Assembly (NCBI GenBank): GCA_023078555.1
Contig: CM041196.1
Coordinates: 11,550,985 to 11,614,984 of the forward strand
Direction: 5' to 3'
Origin: Ulva prolifera
Taxonomy: Eukaryota > Chlorophyta > Ulvophyceae > Ulvales > Ulvaceae
Length of the DNA: 64,000 bases
Shown here piece by piece: positions 1 to 11,167 of the stretch; position 1 is the stretch's first letter, and every line of letters starts with the position of its first letter. A program made the translations under genes and the position numbers. Under the pieces are notes generated by a model. That model was given only the letters and a program-made list of their open reading frames with translations. It was not told the DNA's origin and ran no database searches.

Positions 1-290
1 TGGGCTTTCGCGCGTGTGATGCATGCAGCTCTGTGTGTGTCGCTGCACATCTCGCAGCTGACCGCAGCACGATGCAGCTATCTCTTTGTTATGCATATGA
101 CTACTCTGAATCACGAGGGTTGCGGGTAGCGACTCTACACCGATGGGTAGGAAATCTGGGTACTTCGCTGCCGTGTGTTTCGTACAAGCAGCTGGTACCC
201 GCAACATGCGCTGAAACATTCAACACCCTCCTGCCATGTGCTGTGTATGGTATCTACGTACAACCCCCACATTTGATTTTGGCCTTGCAG

Positions 291-569
291 GACGAATCGG
301 GCCTGCCGAGTGACGCGCGCTTCGCCTTTGTCATCACCGACGGCATCGGCGACACCGTGCCGCTGGTCAGGGCCGCGGCCAACTTGCTGAAGGCCCACAG
401 TGAGGTCATCATCGTGGTGCTGCCGCCGGCCGGCGCATTCGATGTAGCTATCGTGAATGAGATCGCGTCCGAGGACCAGAACGGCGCCAAGCTGGTGGTG
501 CCGATTGCAGATTACACGCAGCTGGCAGCGGCGATGGCCAGCAGCCTCGCGAGCCTCGGTACGCCTTGA
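291..569 (+). CDS. C-terminal exon of a von Willebrand A-like domain protein (partial)
   Basis: The exon follows an acceptor (TTGCAG ending at 290) and runs in frame to TGA at 567-569, giving about 92 residues. It reads as a Rossmann-like strand-helix pattern: FAFVITDGIGD, then a helix (VRAAANLLKAH), then the strand VIIVVLPPAG. This resembles the second half of a vWA domain, where a TDG motif follows a hydrophobic strand. GC-rich third positions differ from the AT-richer sequence just upstream, which supports the exon boundary. Earlier exons lie at or beyond the window start. The domain call rests on fold pattern only, and another Rossmann-type protein is possible. Confidence 0.5.
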   Translation, partial: DESGLPSDARFAFVITDGIGDTVPLVRAAANLLKAHSEVIIVVLPPAGAFDVAIVNEIASEDQNGAKLVVPIADYTQLAAAMASSLASLGTP

Positions 570-2896
570 CTCGTGGCTGAAGTGCTGTGCTTGTATGGGT
601 GCCTGATGGCAGTGGTCATGGCCAGAAGTCTGTAGATGCCGACCATCGGTACCGGAACGTGCCCTGATCATGAGCTGACCCTGGTGGCCGCAGGTTCTAT
701 TGCACATGTCCTGCCGTGTTTGTGTGGGCATATCATTTGCGAATTCGGATTCTGTGCGGGATGGCGTCGAAGCGCCCGCATCGGCCATGGCTGTGGTGCT
801 GATGCGAAAGATGTCACGGCATGTACCTGCGCCCGTGAGCCAAGGCCATTGTATGTCGGGAGCACCAGCACAGGCTGCGAAGCTGTGCAGTCCGAACCAT
901 TTGATCCCGAGGCCCTCCCAGCACACGGATTGACAGTACCAGCTGAGGGCAGACATCCCTGGGGGTACAAAAATCACATGATTGGCGCGTTGTTACATGT
1001 GTTGTGTGAGCCAGTATGCCTGCACTCCTCCACGTCGCTGCTGTGAAGCGCTCGGACCTGATCATATGGAACGACCCAGAATAGTTAAGTAGTTCAGTCG
1101 TCAGTCTGGATGGCAGCCCTAGAAATGCTGCAAGGCAATCCAACACCGATGGTCGTGCAGACTCTGACGGCGACGGGACGACCGACTGCATGGACGCATG
1201 CCCGCTGGATGCGCTCAAGCTCGATGGCGGCCTCTGCGGCTGCGGCAAGCCGGAGGTGGCTGGCTGCTAGCCAGCAGCTCAGGATGCCAGCTGAGATGTC
1301 AGGCTGTGTATTGAGTCCTCCGGGCACTCCTCCCAGTGGCACCTGAGCTCTCTGGCGATTAGAGTGGATGCGATGGCCCCCAATCTTTGCTGCTGCTACC
1401 TCTTGTGGCGAGATCAGCAAGGGGCCGGATGTTTGTACACTATGGAAACGTTTTGTGTTTTGTGGCTCAAGGCTGAGGAGCACTGTGATGGCGAGGGCTT
1501 TGATGTACATGTATGCATGTGTGCAGCTTACTCCAGTGCACCTGGAGCTCAAGGCAGAGTGTGGAGCACGTGGCGTCCAGGCTGTAGTGAGATGTAGACA
1601 GTATGGGAGTATGTAGACTAAGAGTGATTCAGATTGTGAGTAAATGAGTGCATTTCCGCAGCGCTGACTTCTCGAAGTTGTTGTCTGTTGCCTGTCTGGA
1701 GAGATGGCGCATAATGGCCGGGTCTCTAGCAAGCAAACACTGCATACTGCGCTCGTGTTGGGACCAGGTCTCAGACCTCCTTATTCCGATCTAGGAAACC
1801 TGAATCGGCCTGAGAAGGCGGCTGCAGATCTCTTGCATGGCATTTCATCACACTCTACTTGATGTATATGCACGTTCGGTCGCGTGAATATGTTAGAGAG
1901 GTGACACACTGCGACAAGACTGAACCTCCTCACAGCCTCTCACAGCGAACTACCACGCAATTGCAGAGAAACATCTGGATCTGCTGAAGTTCTGCCTATT
2001 TCAACTGCTTGAGGCTATTTGTGGGTTATAATGAGGTCAGGCCAGTTCATCAGGACATCAGCGTCCAAGCAGAGTTGGGGAACGCGCGAGCACAAAGCAG
2101 CACGTGGCGTGATGCCACAGCAACTTCCACGACGAGCTTGAAGTATCTCAAACGCACCTGTACTACCGTCTCCTGGCATGTGTACTCCCGCTGTGCCGTT
2201 GCTGCAGTTCGGCGATGTGAGAGGAGACATTCGGAACGTGGCAAATACAACTCAAGATCATACAACAGAGAAAACACTACTATCAATGATCGACTGTTTC
2301 TGCGCAGTGCCGATGATCGTTCCGTTTCGGGCAGGCGTCTGTCTCAGCACAGCGACACCAGCTTCTAGAGGGCAGGCACGCCAGATGAGTCGAGCAAGAC
2401 GACGCAATGTATCCTGATTTCCCGCAGAGCAGCTCTAATCATGAGACAAAAAGGTCTCTGCGTGCACTCTGCAGCTGAGAATGCTTCATCCGTCCAGATT
2501 TGCACACATGCGCCAGTCGGCATGCACACGCAAGGCTCGACACGCAGCTTAGAACAGGGGCTCGTTCAGCAACTGGGCTGCCGTGCTGTCTTCGTTACAT
2601 AACCGAAGACTGAAGCTCAAGGAACGATGCCGCCACGATCGGGCGGCAGTGGTCAATGATGTATACCGCAACTCGCGCTGAGCTAGCTACTGCCTTGACC
2701 AGCAGAGAGTGTCGTGAGGTGATCCTGAGAGGCCAGTGCAAGCAGATGAGAGACCAGGTGCACCCCAGTGTTAAGGCAGCCGAACATGATCTAAAATGTG
2801 CAGCAGATAGTGTACACCAAGGTTCGAACCGGTGCCGACGAAGCGGCATTCGTTCACAGATGCAGGCAGATTTTTCAGGAAGGCAGCCCCGGAAAA
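570..2896. other. Gene-poor stretch
   Basis: No ORF here shows recognisable protein character, splice-bounded coding sequence or a domain. The open frames (for example 1094-1732 on the minus strand) have irregular composition and look fortuitous. A TTCGAA-centred motif near 2822 resembles a tRNA T-loop, but no cloverleaf could be built. Confidence 0.5.
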
Positions 2897-2899
2897 GCC

Positions 2900-3004
2900 A
2901 AAAAATTTTGAACCATTCTCGATATTATGCGTGTCATCCTTGCGCAGGGAACATGCTAATCTTCTCTGTATCGTTCACAGTAATTATCAGATGTCCCGAA
3001 GGAC
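2900..3004 (-). ncRNA. U6: U6 spliceosomal snRNA
   Basis: Read on the minus strand from 3004, the sequence starts with the plant-like 5' stem GTCCTTCGGGACAT. It continues with the invariant block containing ACAGAGA (plus positions 2963-2969), the AGC triad of the AGATTAGCATG segment, and the conserved CCCTGCGCAAGGATGACACGC segment. It ends in a T run at 2905-2900 that would serve as a Pol III terminator. The length, about 105 nt, is normal for U6. The RNA forms the catalytic core of the spliceosome by pairing with U2, U4 and the 5' splice site. The region between stem and core differs from the usual plant sequence, which is common for U6. Confidence 0.95.
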
Positions 3005-3492
3005 AACACCATCAGTGACTTTGGGGTATATGTACTCATAATACAATTCCACCTGACCTCAGTTTCACCCCTATGGCGCCATCATGCACACTGCTGTGCA
3101 CTCAGACGCCAGCTGATCCCCCCCCCCCCCCCTCCCCCCCACCCCCTTGCCCCCCCCCCCCCCTCCCCACGCGCCACCGTGCATGAAGTCTCGGTAATCC
3201 CCTACCGCTTCGAAAAGCTCTTGAATTGGAGCTCCGCCCAAGTAGCCACAAAGAACACTGCCCCGAACAGTGCAGACGGAGAAAAAATGGAGTGAGCTCG
3301 CCGTTTTGCTGCGGAAGCACTGCTCGACTGAGCAGCGGCTGCACACAGGGAGAATCTTGAGGAGGCGCCGCCTCTTGCCGTTGCCCTTCTTGGCCATGAG
3401 GATCTGGCGGAGGCTGCCGGAGGCGACCGGTTCATGCGCAAGGTCGAAGGTGGTGTTGCGGGTGGCTAGAGGGGACAGGTCGGCGCGGAGGG
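3005..3492. other. U6 upstream region and poly-C tracts
   Basis: This holds the U6 promoter region and two long C-rich runs at about 3118-3166. The purine/pyrimidine skew could hinder sequencing, so the run lengths are uncertain. Open frames cross 3200-3600 on both strands, but none is recognisable. Confidence 0.5.
3027..3034 (-). promoter_or_regulatory. TATA-like element of the U6 gene
   Basis: A TACATATA-type motif on the minus strand lies 23-30 nt upstream of the U6 start at 3004. TATA boxes of Pol III-transcribed U6 genes sit at this distance. No clear plant-type upstream sequence element was recognised further out. Confidence 0.6.
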
Positions 3493-3748
3493 GTGCGGTG
3501 TGTTGGCTTTGGGACCCTACACTACAGCGGGGGCGGCGACGGCGACGACGGAGACGGCATCACGATCATTCCAGGCGTCAGTGGCGTCTACAGTGCTTTG
3601 TACGATGAGAACTATACCCCTTTCGGTTATGGACGGGATGATTACAGCGGTGATTACAGCGGTGATTACATTGGGGATTACAGGCGTGGGTTCCGTGATT
3701 ACGGAGACGAGGAGGTGTATGATTTCCGCCGGGAGTATGAATACGTCG

Positions 3749-3826
<78 letters not shown>

Positions 3827-4158
3827 CCGCGTATGACTACACGGTAGAGGAGGAGGCTGCAGAGTACTACTTCCAGCAGCGCGCCTACCTGTTTGCAGAA
3901 CAGGAGTGTGCCCTGAGGTGCTCGTTTGAGGGTGGGGGGGTGCTGGGCAGCGTGCAGGAGGAGTACGGGGTGGATGGCCCGTATAGCATATACTACGATG
4001 GCGCTGCGGTGCCGGATCACAACTGCCCGGCGTGCCTTGCGCTGGGCAACGGCGGCGGGGACGTGAGCGTGGCCCCCGGCACGCCACTGGAGCCGGGAAA
4101 GTTCGAGGTGTTTGTGGGTGATGTGCCAGAGGCGGAGCAGTTTGTGCCTGCGCCGTAG
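3493..4158 (+). CDS. Hypothetical Asp-rich protein, 3' exon or small gene
   Basis: The open frame ends at TAG 4156-4158 and encodes about 220 residues. The N-terminal part is Tyr/Asp/Gly-rich with short DYSGDY-type repeats. It is followed by an uninterrupted run of 25 Asp, all coded GAT, and then an acidic C-terminal region containing cysteines (ECALRC, NCPAC). The C-terminal part has balanced, protein-like composition and GC-rich third positions. The start is unresolved: the frame stays open upstream of the GTG at 3493, and a possible acceptor (CACTACAG) lies near 3530. No family is recognised. The antisense poly-Ile frame is a shadow. Confidence 0.4.
3751..3825 (+). repeat. (GAT)25 trinucleotide microsatellite
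   Basis: Twenty-five perfect GAT units lie inside the Asp-rich frame and encode poly-Asp. The lack of synonymous GAC codons points to recent slippage expansion. Confidence 0.95.
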
Positions 4159-4589
4159 ATCTCGCCGCAGATGCTCAGAGGTGGCATTGTGAATGTGCAC
4201 ACATCAACATGATTCGGATGCTCAGAGGTGTTGTGAGGTGGTGTGAAGCCTTGACTGGGCCGGCATTCATGCGAACAAAGTCTCACTGAAAGAGCAAGTA
4301 TGAGGTTGTGAGCAACAAGGGGGACGGTCCTCCGTTCTCCATTACCATCTCAGGCCCATGTTACACTCCCTCGTCACTCGAGGTCTCTGTCACACGCCCC
4401 ATGTCGGAACCACTCAATTGAGTACGGTATCAGAACAGCAAGCACTGTGCTTGGCCCTTGCAACACACAGGATACGTTGCAGCAGCCCAGGTTAATTGCC
4501 ACTGCAGGGGAGGCAGGCGCGGGATCAGTGGGGTGCATGTAGTGTTCAACCGTTCATGCATTTATGTGGTGCGTCGGTACCTGGTGCGT

Positions 4590-4637
4590 GTAGCTGATCA
4601 CAGATCTCAGACTGTAGCTGATCACAGATCTCAGACT
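4590..4637. repeat. 24-bp tandem duplication
   Basis: Two identical 24-nt units starting GTAGCTGATCACAGATCT lie head to tail at 4590-4613 and 4614-4637. Confidence 0.9.
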
Positions 4638-4689
4638 GTATCTGCTGGGAGTGGTACGTGCCAGCCTGAGGTTTCAGTAGAGAGCTGTG

Positions 4690-4787
4690 GGGTTACCAGT
4701 TACCAGGCATACGTGGTCCCGTTAACTCGGAGTTGTCAATGTGTAATAGGGTACAGCTAAGTAAATTCAGATTTACTTTATTTTACC
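4690..4787 (+). repeat. Dispersed repeat R1, copy A
   Basis: This copy shares with the other R1 copies the blocks GGTCCCGTTAACTCGGAGTT, GTCAATGT, a TA(G)GGTAC block and the end AGATTTACTTTATTTTAC. It is the only R1 copy outside my gene models. Confidence 0.75.
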
Positions 4788-5101
4788 AGTCTCCACCAGT
4801 TCATGCCGTGGAGACCTTGCCTTACTCCTAGGTTGCGTACAGCAGCATAGAGGCTTGTGGGGTCACCCCACACGGTGTGCAAGAGATTCATCGTGTGATC
4901 AACTGTGGGTGCACAGCTCAACCTAGGTTTCACGAAGTCAAGTTCTGAGCATGTCCTCAATGCTGTATACAGAGGGAATGCAGGCTTTTATTTGACATGT
5001 AGCTGCAATGGAGAACCAGGCAGCAAAGCGATGCTGCCCTAGCGCAGATGTGTTCCTCACGTTGGCAATTGGCTCACCAGGGAAAACCTGGCAAATTTCT
5101 C

Positions 5102-5141
5102 ACATTGGCAACTTGAGAGTGCACTCTCAAGTTGCCAATGT
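5102..5141. repeat. Perfect 40-bp palindrome
   Basis: Twenty bases at 5102-5121 are followed directly by their exact reverse complement at 5122-5141, with no spacer. A TGCATGCATGCA run follows. It could extrude as a cruciform or be a relic of transposon ends; no gene is adjacent. Confidence 0.95.
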
Positions 5142-5981
5142 ATGCATGCATGCATGTACGCATGCTTGGCTGCAGTGTGCCCGGGCACTGTGAGTGCAGT
5201 TGTGTGCAGATGCGAATTCCATGCTTACGATTCCCCATAAAGCTGAGTACAGACCGAAGTTCATTCACACGTGCCAGATTTCTCGTCCTGTGTTGTCAAG
5301 CTACCGATTCAGACTCGAACGCACCGTGTCCCGGCCAGCTTGAGGCTGGCATCGCATGAGCAGACCTGCGAATGACAGCTCCTACATCGCCGAAAATTTT
5401 CATCATTGGCTGGATCAGCCGAACCGTAAATTACTGCATGCGTTGCAACCTGCCACCTGGCGTTGTATGAGATGTACCGACGCTTGCGCGCCACCAGCAC
5501 TACTGCCACGCAGGATATCTCTGATACAGCATTGAAATTTGCATATCAGGTGCGAGCCAACCATCTTCAATTGGGAAGCCGGGAACAGGACGAGACGAAG
5601 ATGGTCCTGCTGTGACGGATCCGGAGAACGGGTTCTGCACGTTGTTACAAGCAGCCAACGCTGCAGCACACCGGCTTGAACATAGCATCATATGGGGCAG
5701 TCAGGCACAGCGAAATTCGCCTTCGCGCATTTCTGAGGTCGGGCTGCCAATCTACGCGGCGAATCCCTCGCATGCCGGAAATCTGTGGCGCCTGAAGCCA
5801 CGCTTACTGGAGGAGATCTGCTGCACCCTCGCACAGCGGGTGCTCCCCAGACACAACGTCTGCTACAGTCCCTGTGAGATACCTTTTCCAGGTGGGCCCA
5901 GCCCTAATCTCACCTCCCCTCCCAAATGCCTTCTGCCAGTGGGGGGGCTGAGCCGCGCGTTGGCGCCAACCTCAAAGCCCT

Positions 5982-6002
5982 CCCCCCCCCCCCCCCCCCC
6001 CC
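5982..6002. repeat. Poly-C tract (about 21 nt)
   Basis: A C homopolymer about 60 nt beyond the stop codon of the LRR gene, read as G on the transcript strand. The length is uncertain, as with all such runs. Confidence 0.85.
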
Positions 6003-6059
6003 ACAGGACCATACGCACTGCTGAAGCAATCCATCAACTCAGCGGCAACGCACCGCGCC

Positions 6060-9000
6060 TCATACGCTGTCCCGTGCATCACCGCCACGCACCACCAGCT
6101 CCGGGTGGCTCGTGCACAGCGCGCACAGCATGTCCGCGGCATGTGGCACCACCGCACTGTCCCCCACAAACCCCGTGTCCACCCCCGCCAGCTCCTCCCA
6201 CTGCAGCTCCCGCAACGCATGGAGGTCCGCAACGGCAGCCCACACGGCGTCGAGCGCCTCCACCGACACCGCCGCGCCGCTCACATCCAAAACCCGGAGC
6301 CCCCGCGGCCCCCCACCGGCCGCACCCTGCTGACCCGCCGCAATCGCGACGGTGAGGTGACCCTGCTCAAGCCCAGCAGGAGTGCCTGCGCCGCCGGACG
6401 AGCCGCCGGCGCCACGGCTGCCGGGTGGAGAGCCCTGCTCGCTCGCCAAGTGACCCAAGCCCCCCAGCTGCGCGCCGGCTCGCCGTACTGCAGCTGGCGA
6501 GTTGGCATGCATGTGCTGTGGGGTGCTTGAGCTGAAGGAGCTCCCCACCGACGGGCACGTGGCCAGCGGCCCGCCTGAACACGCCACCGGAACCGCCACG
6601 CGCACCGGCGCCGGCGGCACAGGCGCCGCACCGGCTCCAGCGTACACGTCAGCGAGGCCGCTGAACACGCTCGCGGCACGGGATGAGTCCACGGCCAGCG
6701 GCGACGTGCATGCGTGCGCCGCTGACACTGCCGCACGCGGCGACGTCGCAGACGTCACGGACGGCGGCGGCTCGATGTCACGCAGCCCGGCCGCGAGCTC
6801 CAACACGCAGTCCTCGTCGAGGAAGCTGCCCGCGAAGCGCAGCTCGCGCAGCGCGGTCGTGCCTCGGAGGGCCCCGGCGATCTCCCGCACACCGATGGCG
6901 GTGAGCGCGTTGCCGCGCAGGTCCAGCACCTCAAGGCGGCGCATGCGCCGCAGCTGGCACGACAGCTGCACCGCCCAGCAATCGTCGAGGTCCATGTTTG
7001 CAAGAGATAGCTCGGCAAGGTCGGAGTGCCACACGGTCGCCCACGCGCTCGCGGCGGACCGCGGCGACCGCGCCGGCGGCAGCCGCCACCCCCGCACGCG
7101 CTGCCACCGCAGCCGCGGCAGTTTCGCGAGCCGCTCCGCGATTGCACCAGCCGCGTCTTGCGCAAGCTGAACGTGGCCGCCGTGCGTGACGATCGCCGCG
7201 GCGGCCAGGTCGATCGACTCCAGCCGGACGCAGTGGCGCAGTCCCTCGCACAGCCGCTGCAAGCCGCCCGGGGAGCCAGAGACGTCCGTGAGGGCCAGCC
7301 GGGTGACGTGGCACTGCTGCCAGTGTCCAGTGGTGAAGGCATGCATGTCGCCCGTGGGGAGGTAGAGGCCGCGGAGCTCCGAGGAGCACAGCGTGCGCGC
7401 CACGCGCAGCAGCTCGACCGCCGGGCCGCCGGGGGAAGCCGGGCAGCAAGGCAGGGACAGGGAGAGGTGGTGGAGGAGGGGGAAGCGGGTGATGGCGGCG
7501 GGAGCTCCCGCGAGGAGGTGCTGCCAGGCGGCGCGAGGGCCGGGTGCGGGCACCGTGAGCGACAGGCTCTGCAGCGGGCACACCGGCGTCAGGCGCCGTG
7601 AAGTTCACAGCGTGCAGCTGGGGCAGGGTCCTTTCAGGGACAGCGGTGTAGGACCAGCGGTGCTCGAAAGCTGGTGCATGCACGGAGTGCACACCGCGCA
7701 GGGTGGCACGTTTGGCGTGCTCCTGCCATGCATGGAGCTTGGAGTCCCAGCCGGTCCCATCCAAGATACAGCAGCACATACACTCGAGCGGAGGCTGCCA
7801 CCAACGACCAGGTACAGAGTGAACCACAGCAGCCGCCCCTACATCGACTTACTGCGGCCACAATGCAGTGATTCAGCGCACAATGCATCGCCGGGCCTGA
7901 TCTCCAAGAAGCAGATCCACTGCCAAGCGACCCAAAAGGTGCGTCCACAGTCATACGTACCTTGACGGACGGCAAGCACCCGACCGCACGCCAGAACTCC
8001 CCTGCACCCACCGCCCCAGCGAACCCCTCCGCCTGGGCTGCAGTCGCCTCAAACTCCACCGCCGTCAGCCTCTGCAGGGCGCCCGCAGCACGCAGCACGG
8101 CCTCCGCACCGCCCCCGGGCATGTCCACGCGCAGCAGGCTCAGCACGGCGAGGCCCTGCAGCCCCGGCACGCCGAGCTCGAGGGCGAGCATGGGGCCCCG
8201 CCCGAGCCGGCACTCGCGGAGGCGCAGCTCCCGCAGCGCCGTGATGCCGAGGAACGACCGCACGACGGCTTCACCGGGCGACGGCGCCGCCGGCGCGCCC
8301 CCGCCTTCCGTGCCACGACGGGCGAGCACATCCAACAGCGTCCGAGTCGGCAATGGGCCCGGGCCGCGCTCGCCGGCCTTTGGCGTCATGTCGCGATGAC
8401 CGCTGTACGCCGCGCGAGTATCCACCGGCCCTCCTCCTGGCAGGCCCACGTCCCCCACATCCATGCCAGTGTGTGCCGTGTCCAGGTGGAACGTTGTAGG
8501 CGTGCTGACCTGCGGCGCAGAGCCACGCCACTCCTCCAAGCCACTCCAGTTCCGGGTGCCACTTCCAAGGGGGGATGTGTCGCCGAGCGTCCGGAGCGTC
8601 GCCAGTAGCTGTGAATAGAGAGCGTCGCAGTTGGCGTCGGGAGGCAGGCTGCTTGGAGTAGCAGCTGTCGGCGCCGCCGCGATGCGCTTGGAGGCAAATA
8701 AGCGCGGATCAAGAGGTCCGGTGTTGGGTGTGGGGGTGATGTGCCCTGCCTGAGTGCCCACAGCGTCGTGCCAAACCAAAGACTGGTGGTCCAGGTTGAT
8801 GTGCGACAGGGCCAGGGAGCGCAGGTGTGTTGCGGCGGAGAGCGCGCGCGCGATCTCCTCACACGCGTCCCTGTCAGCATGCAAGAACTCAAGGGTAAGG
8901 AGGTTGCGGCAGGCGCACACGGCTGCGATCACCGCCGCACGGTTTGCCGCGCACGCCGCCGTCGGCGGCGGCGGCGGCAGCGCCGTCGGCGGCCGCGACG

Positions 9001-11167
9001 GCCGCAGCACGAGCGCGGTGCGACCGCAGAGCAGCGGCGCGATCGCCGGCGCCGGGGGCACGGCGGGGAAGACGGAGAGGTCAAGGAACGCGGCGAGGCG
9101 GACGGGGGGGGCCGACGCGCATGCATGTGCGACGAAGGCCTGCAGGGGGACGGGGAGCGAGAGGAGGGTGTGGGGGAGCCACGCCGGGGGTGGCAATGGC
9201 GCCGGTGCCGTGCCGCGCAGCGGGGTCGGGGGATCGACGAGCTGGGCGGCGTGCATGTTGGGGAGGAGGGCGGCGTGCAGCACCGAGACGGCCACTCGGG
9301 GAGGGACGGCTGTGAACACCTGCAACAGCATCCCACAGGGGTGCGATCATAAGTACGAGGCGCTAGAGAGTGTGGGCCGGATGTGCAGGCAGGCAAGGAG
9401 GGGACGGTGCAGGATCCGGCGTCCGCTCAGCGTGCCTGGACGTGCCCATGCATGGGTCTGGGGGGCAACGAGGACACAGCACACGAGCTGGGGCCGTTGT
9501 ATGGCAGAGCACCAAAGCACACTGTGCAAGGAGCCACAGAGGAACGGGCATAGCCACACACAACAAAACGATCCGTACCGAATCGAAAGTCTCACACGCA
9601 GCTACTAGTACACTGTGCAGGGTGGCGGGGTAAGGGCAGAAGGTAATAGCAGGCCCTGGTGGAACGCATTCTCGCCAAGCAGATCATCTGCACACAGTAG
9701 CATCGGGGCAAAACAAACCAAAAAAATCAGGGACGTTGCAGCGATGCAAAGTCGGGGACCTGGCAAGCACGATGGTGTCGCTGCTGTCGTGTAGAGGCAG
9801 CCCGGCGCAAAAAAAGTGGTCAATGGTAAATTGGTCAATGGCAAATTGGTCAATGGCAAATCGGTCAATGGCAAATTGGTTTGTGGCAGACGCAGTTGAT
9901 GGCCGTGGTGGATATTGAAGGCGCTGTTAACCAGCGGCAGTGTAATCTACTCAGCGAGGTCATGCAATGGCATGATCAGACTGTGCCTCGACAATTGTGC
10001 GCTTGTGTTGATTTTGGCATGATCCAACTGTGCCTCGACAATTGTGCGCTTGTGTTGATTTTGGCATGATCACGGCAAACAAGGGGCATGCATAAGACGA
10101 ACATGGGGGAAGAGACAAGCATGGCGCGTCGGATGTATGTTCGGGATGTACGGGCGGCTTCATGCGTGGGAGTACCGGCCACCTGAGCGTGTGGCGACTG
10201 CAGTCAGCGCATGATGCCCACTTGCAACAATTCGGGTTGAATCGAGTCATGGGGGCAGAATGGCGGATATCAAGAGTGGCTAAAGTAACGGGACAGTGTG
10301 TACTTGGGTGGCTGACAGGCGCTGAGGAGTCGCACCTTGGCCACCCAGTCTGGAGAAACAGGCTGTGGAACGAGTTGATATGCAGTGGTGCGCAATTTCT
10401 GGCTATGACGAATCTGAGCAGGAAGCGTAAGCCCGAGTGCCTCGTGGATTGGACCTCGAAGAGCAGTGCCAACACGCGCCTGAGCCTCCTTGTCATTGGT
10501 GGTACCAGCGTCCTGCACCAAAGAAGTCGTGACGTCAGACAGCAGTAGTGTCGAAATCATCAAACGAATATAAGTCTGGCCATTGCACGGCAGAGCGCCA
10601 GGATGGAGTAGTGGTGTAACAGCTGTGACAAGAGTGCCGTCCAGTCCCGCATCTAGCACGGAACATCGCCAGACACGAGACATGGAATGAATACGCACGC
10701 AGGTGCCATGCAGGATTGCATAGACATTCGATACATGCCACATCGAAGCATGGTGGAAGGCATTGGCAGAGGCTTGTGCAGGCTGCCAGCTTCCGCGGGC
10801 GCTGTTCACATCAGTCCACCGCTGTACACCGCCACACCTTCAGCAGTGAGATCAGCTTCAGCTGGGACTGTCCAGCACTGTCTCCTTGCGAGAGGCGTCG
10901 GCCAGTAACACGGCCTGTCTCATGTTCCCAAGAAAAGGTGCTCCACTTCGTGGACGCATGGACCGGATCTTTCATCAGAAACGACTCAAAATCATCATCA
11001 AACGGTACACCGTGCTGCTGTCTGAGGATAAAATCGCAGGTCGCTGATGCATTTCCCACAATAGCGCCGTGTGATTCGCTCCCGAGCAATCGCATCTGCT
11101 TGTGAACACGCCCATCTGGTTCAGAGTCTTCAGAGTCCAGCTCAAAGTAGGGGATCGTGGAGTTCAT
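6060..11167 (-). CDS. Leucine-rich repeat (RNI-type) protein
   Basis: The four-exon model is 10838-11167, 10336-10512, 7961-9319 and 6060-7568. All introns are phase 0 with GT..AG ends, and the model gives 1,124 aa. The last two exons are secure. They contain several LRR units of the ribonuclease-inhibitor style, for example LRSLALSHINLD, LRELRLRECRLG, LAELSLANMDLDD, LEVLDLRGNALT and LRVLDVSGAAV. A Gly/Pro/Ser-rich insert without repeats lies at about residues 375-530. Such proteins are protein-binding scaffolds; no enzymatic domain is seen. The first two exons (about 170 aa, starting MNSTIPYFELDSED) are inferred from frame and phase only. Their frame also stays open upstream of the ATG to about 11335, so the start may be further 5'. 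No F-box or kinase domain was recognised. The transcript direction matches the next gene upstream. Confidence 0.75.
9492..9513 (-). repeat. Intronic motif R3, copy 1
   Basis: This is a copy of the minus-strand motif GGTGCTCTGCCATGCAATGG, here with ACAACGG at the end. It lies in intron 2 of the LRR gene, in the same orientation relative to transcription as the other four copies. Confidence 0.6.
9818..9880. repeat. 15-bp minisatellite, about four units
   Basis: Units of GGTCAATGGCAAATT repeat four times with single-base changes, inside intron 2 of the LRR gene model. Confidence 0.9.
9969..10062. repeat. 47-bp tandem duplication
   Basis: Two near-identical 47-nt units (GGCATGATC...TTGATTTT) at 9969-10015 and 10016-10062. 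The start of a third unit follows. It lies in intron 2 of the LRR gene model. Confidence 0.9.
10579..10599 (-). repeat. Intronic motif R3, copy 2
   Basis: The minus strand reads GGCGCTCTGCCGTGCAATGG. It lies in intron 1 of the LRR gene model. Confidence 0.6.

Larger units (their letters stand above)
4159..6059. other. Intergenic region with repeats
   Basis: No convincing gene. It holds a 24-bp direct duplication, one R1 dispersed repeat, a 40-bp perfect palindrome and a poly-C run next to the 3' end of the LRR gene. The frame at 5612-6355 (+) overlaps that gene's 3' end and has no recognisable content. Confidence 0.55.

Noticed and set aside
2815..2845. tRNA-like T-loop motif (GGTTCGAACC)
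   Set aside because: The motif is itself palindromic, and no acceptor, D or anticodon stems could be paired on either strand.
3517..4200. Minus-strand ORF with poly-Ile run
   Set aside because: Poly-Ile of this length is implausible in a protein; it is the reverse complement of the GAT repeat.
6105..9608. Several plus-strand ORFs across the LRR gene
   Set aside because: They have Arg/Ala-rich composition and no domain; the minus strand carries clear LRR motifs with matching splice sites.
9818..10062. CRISPR-like array
   Set aside because: The repeats are contiguous units without unique spacers, in a eukaryotic intron.
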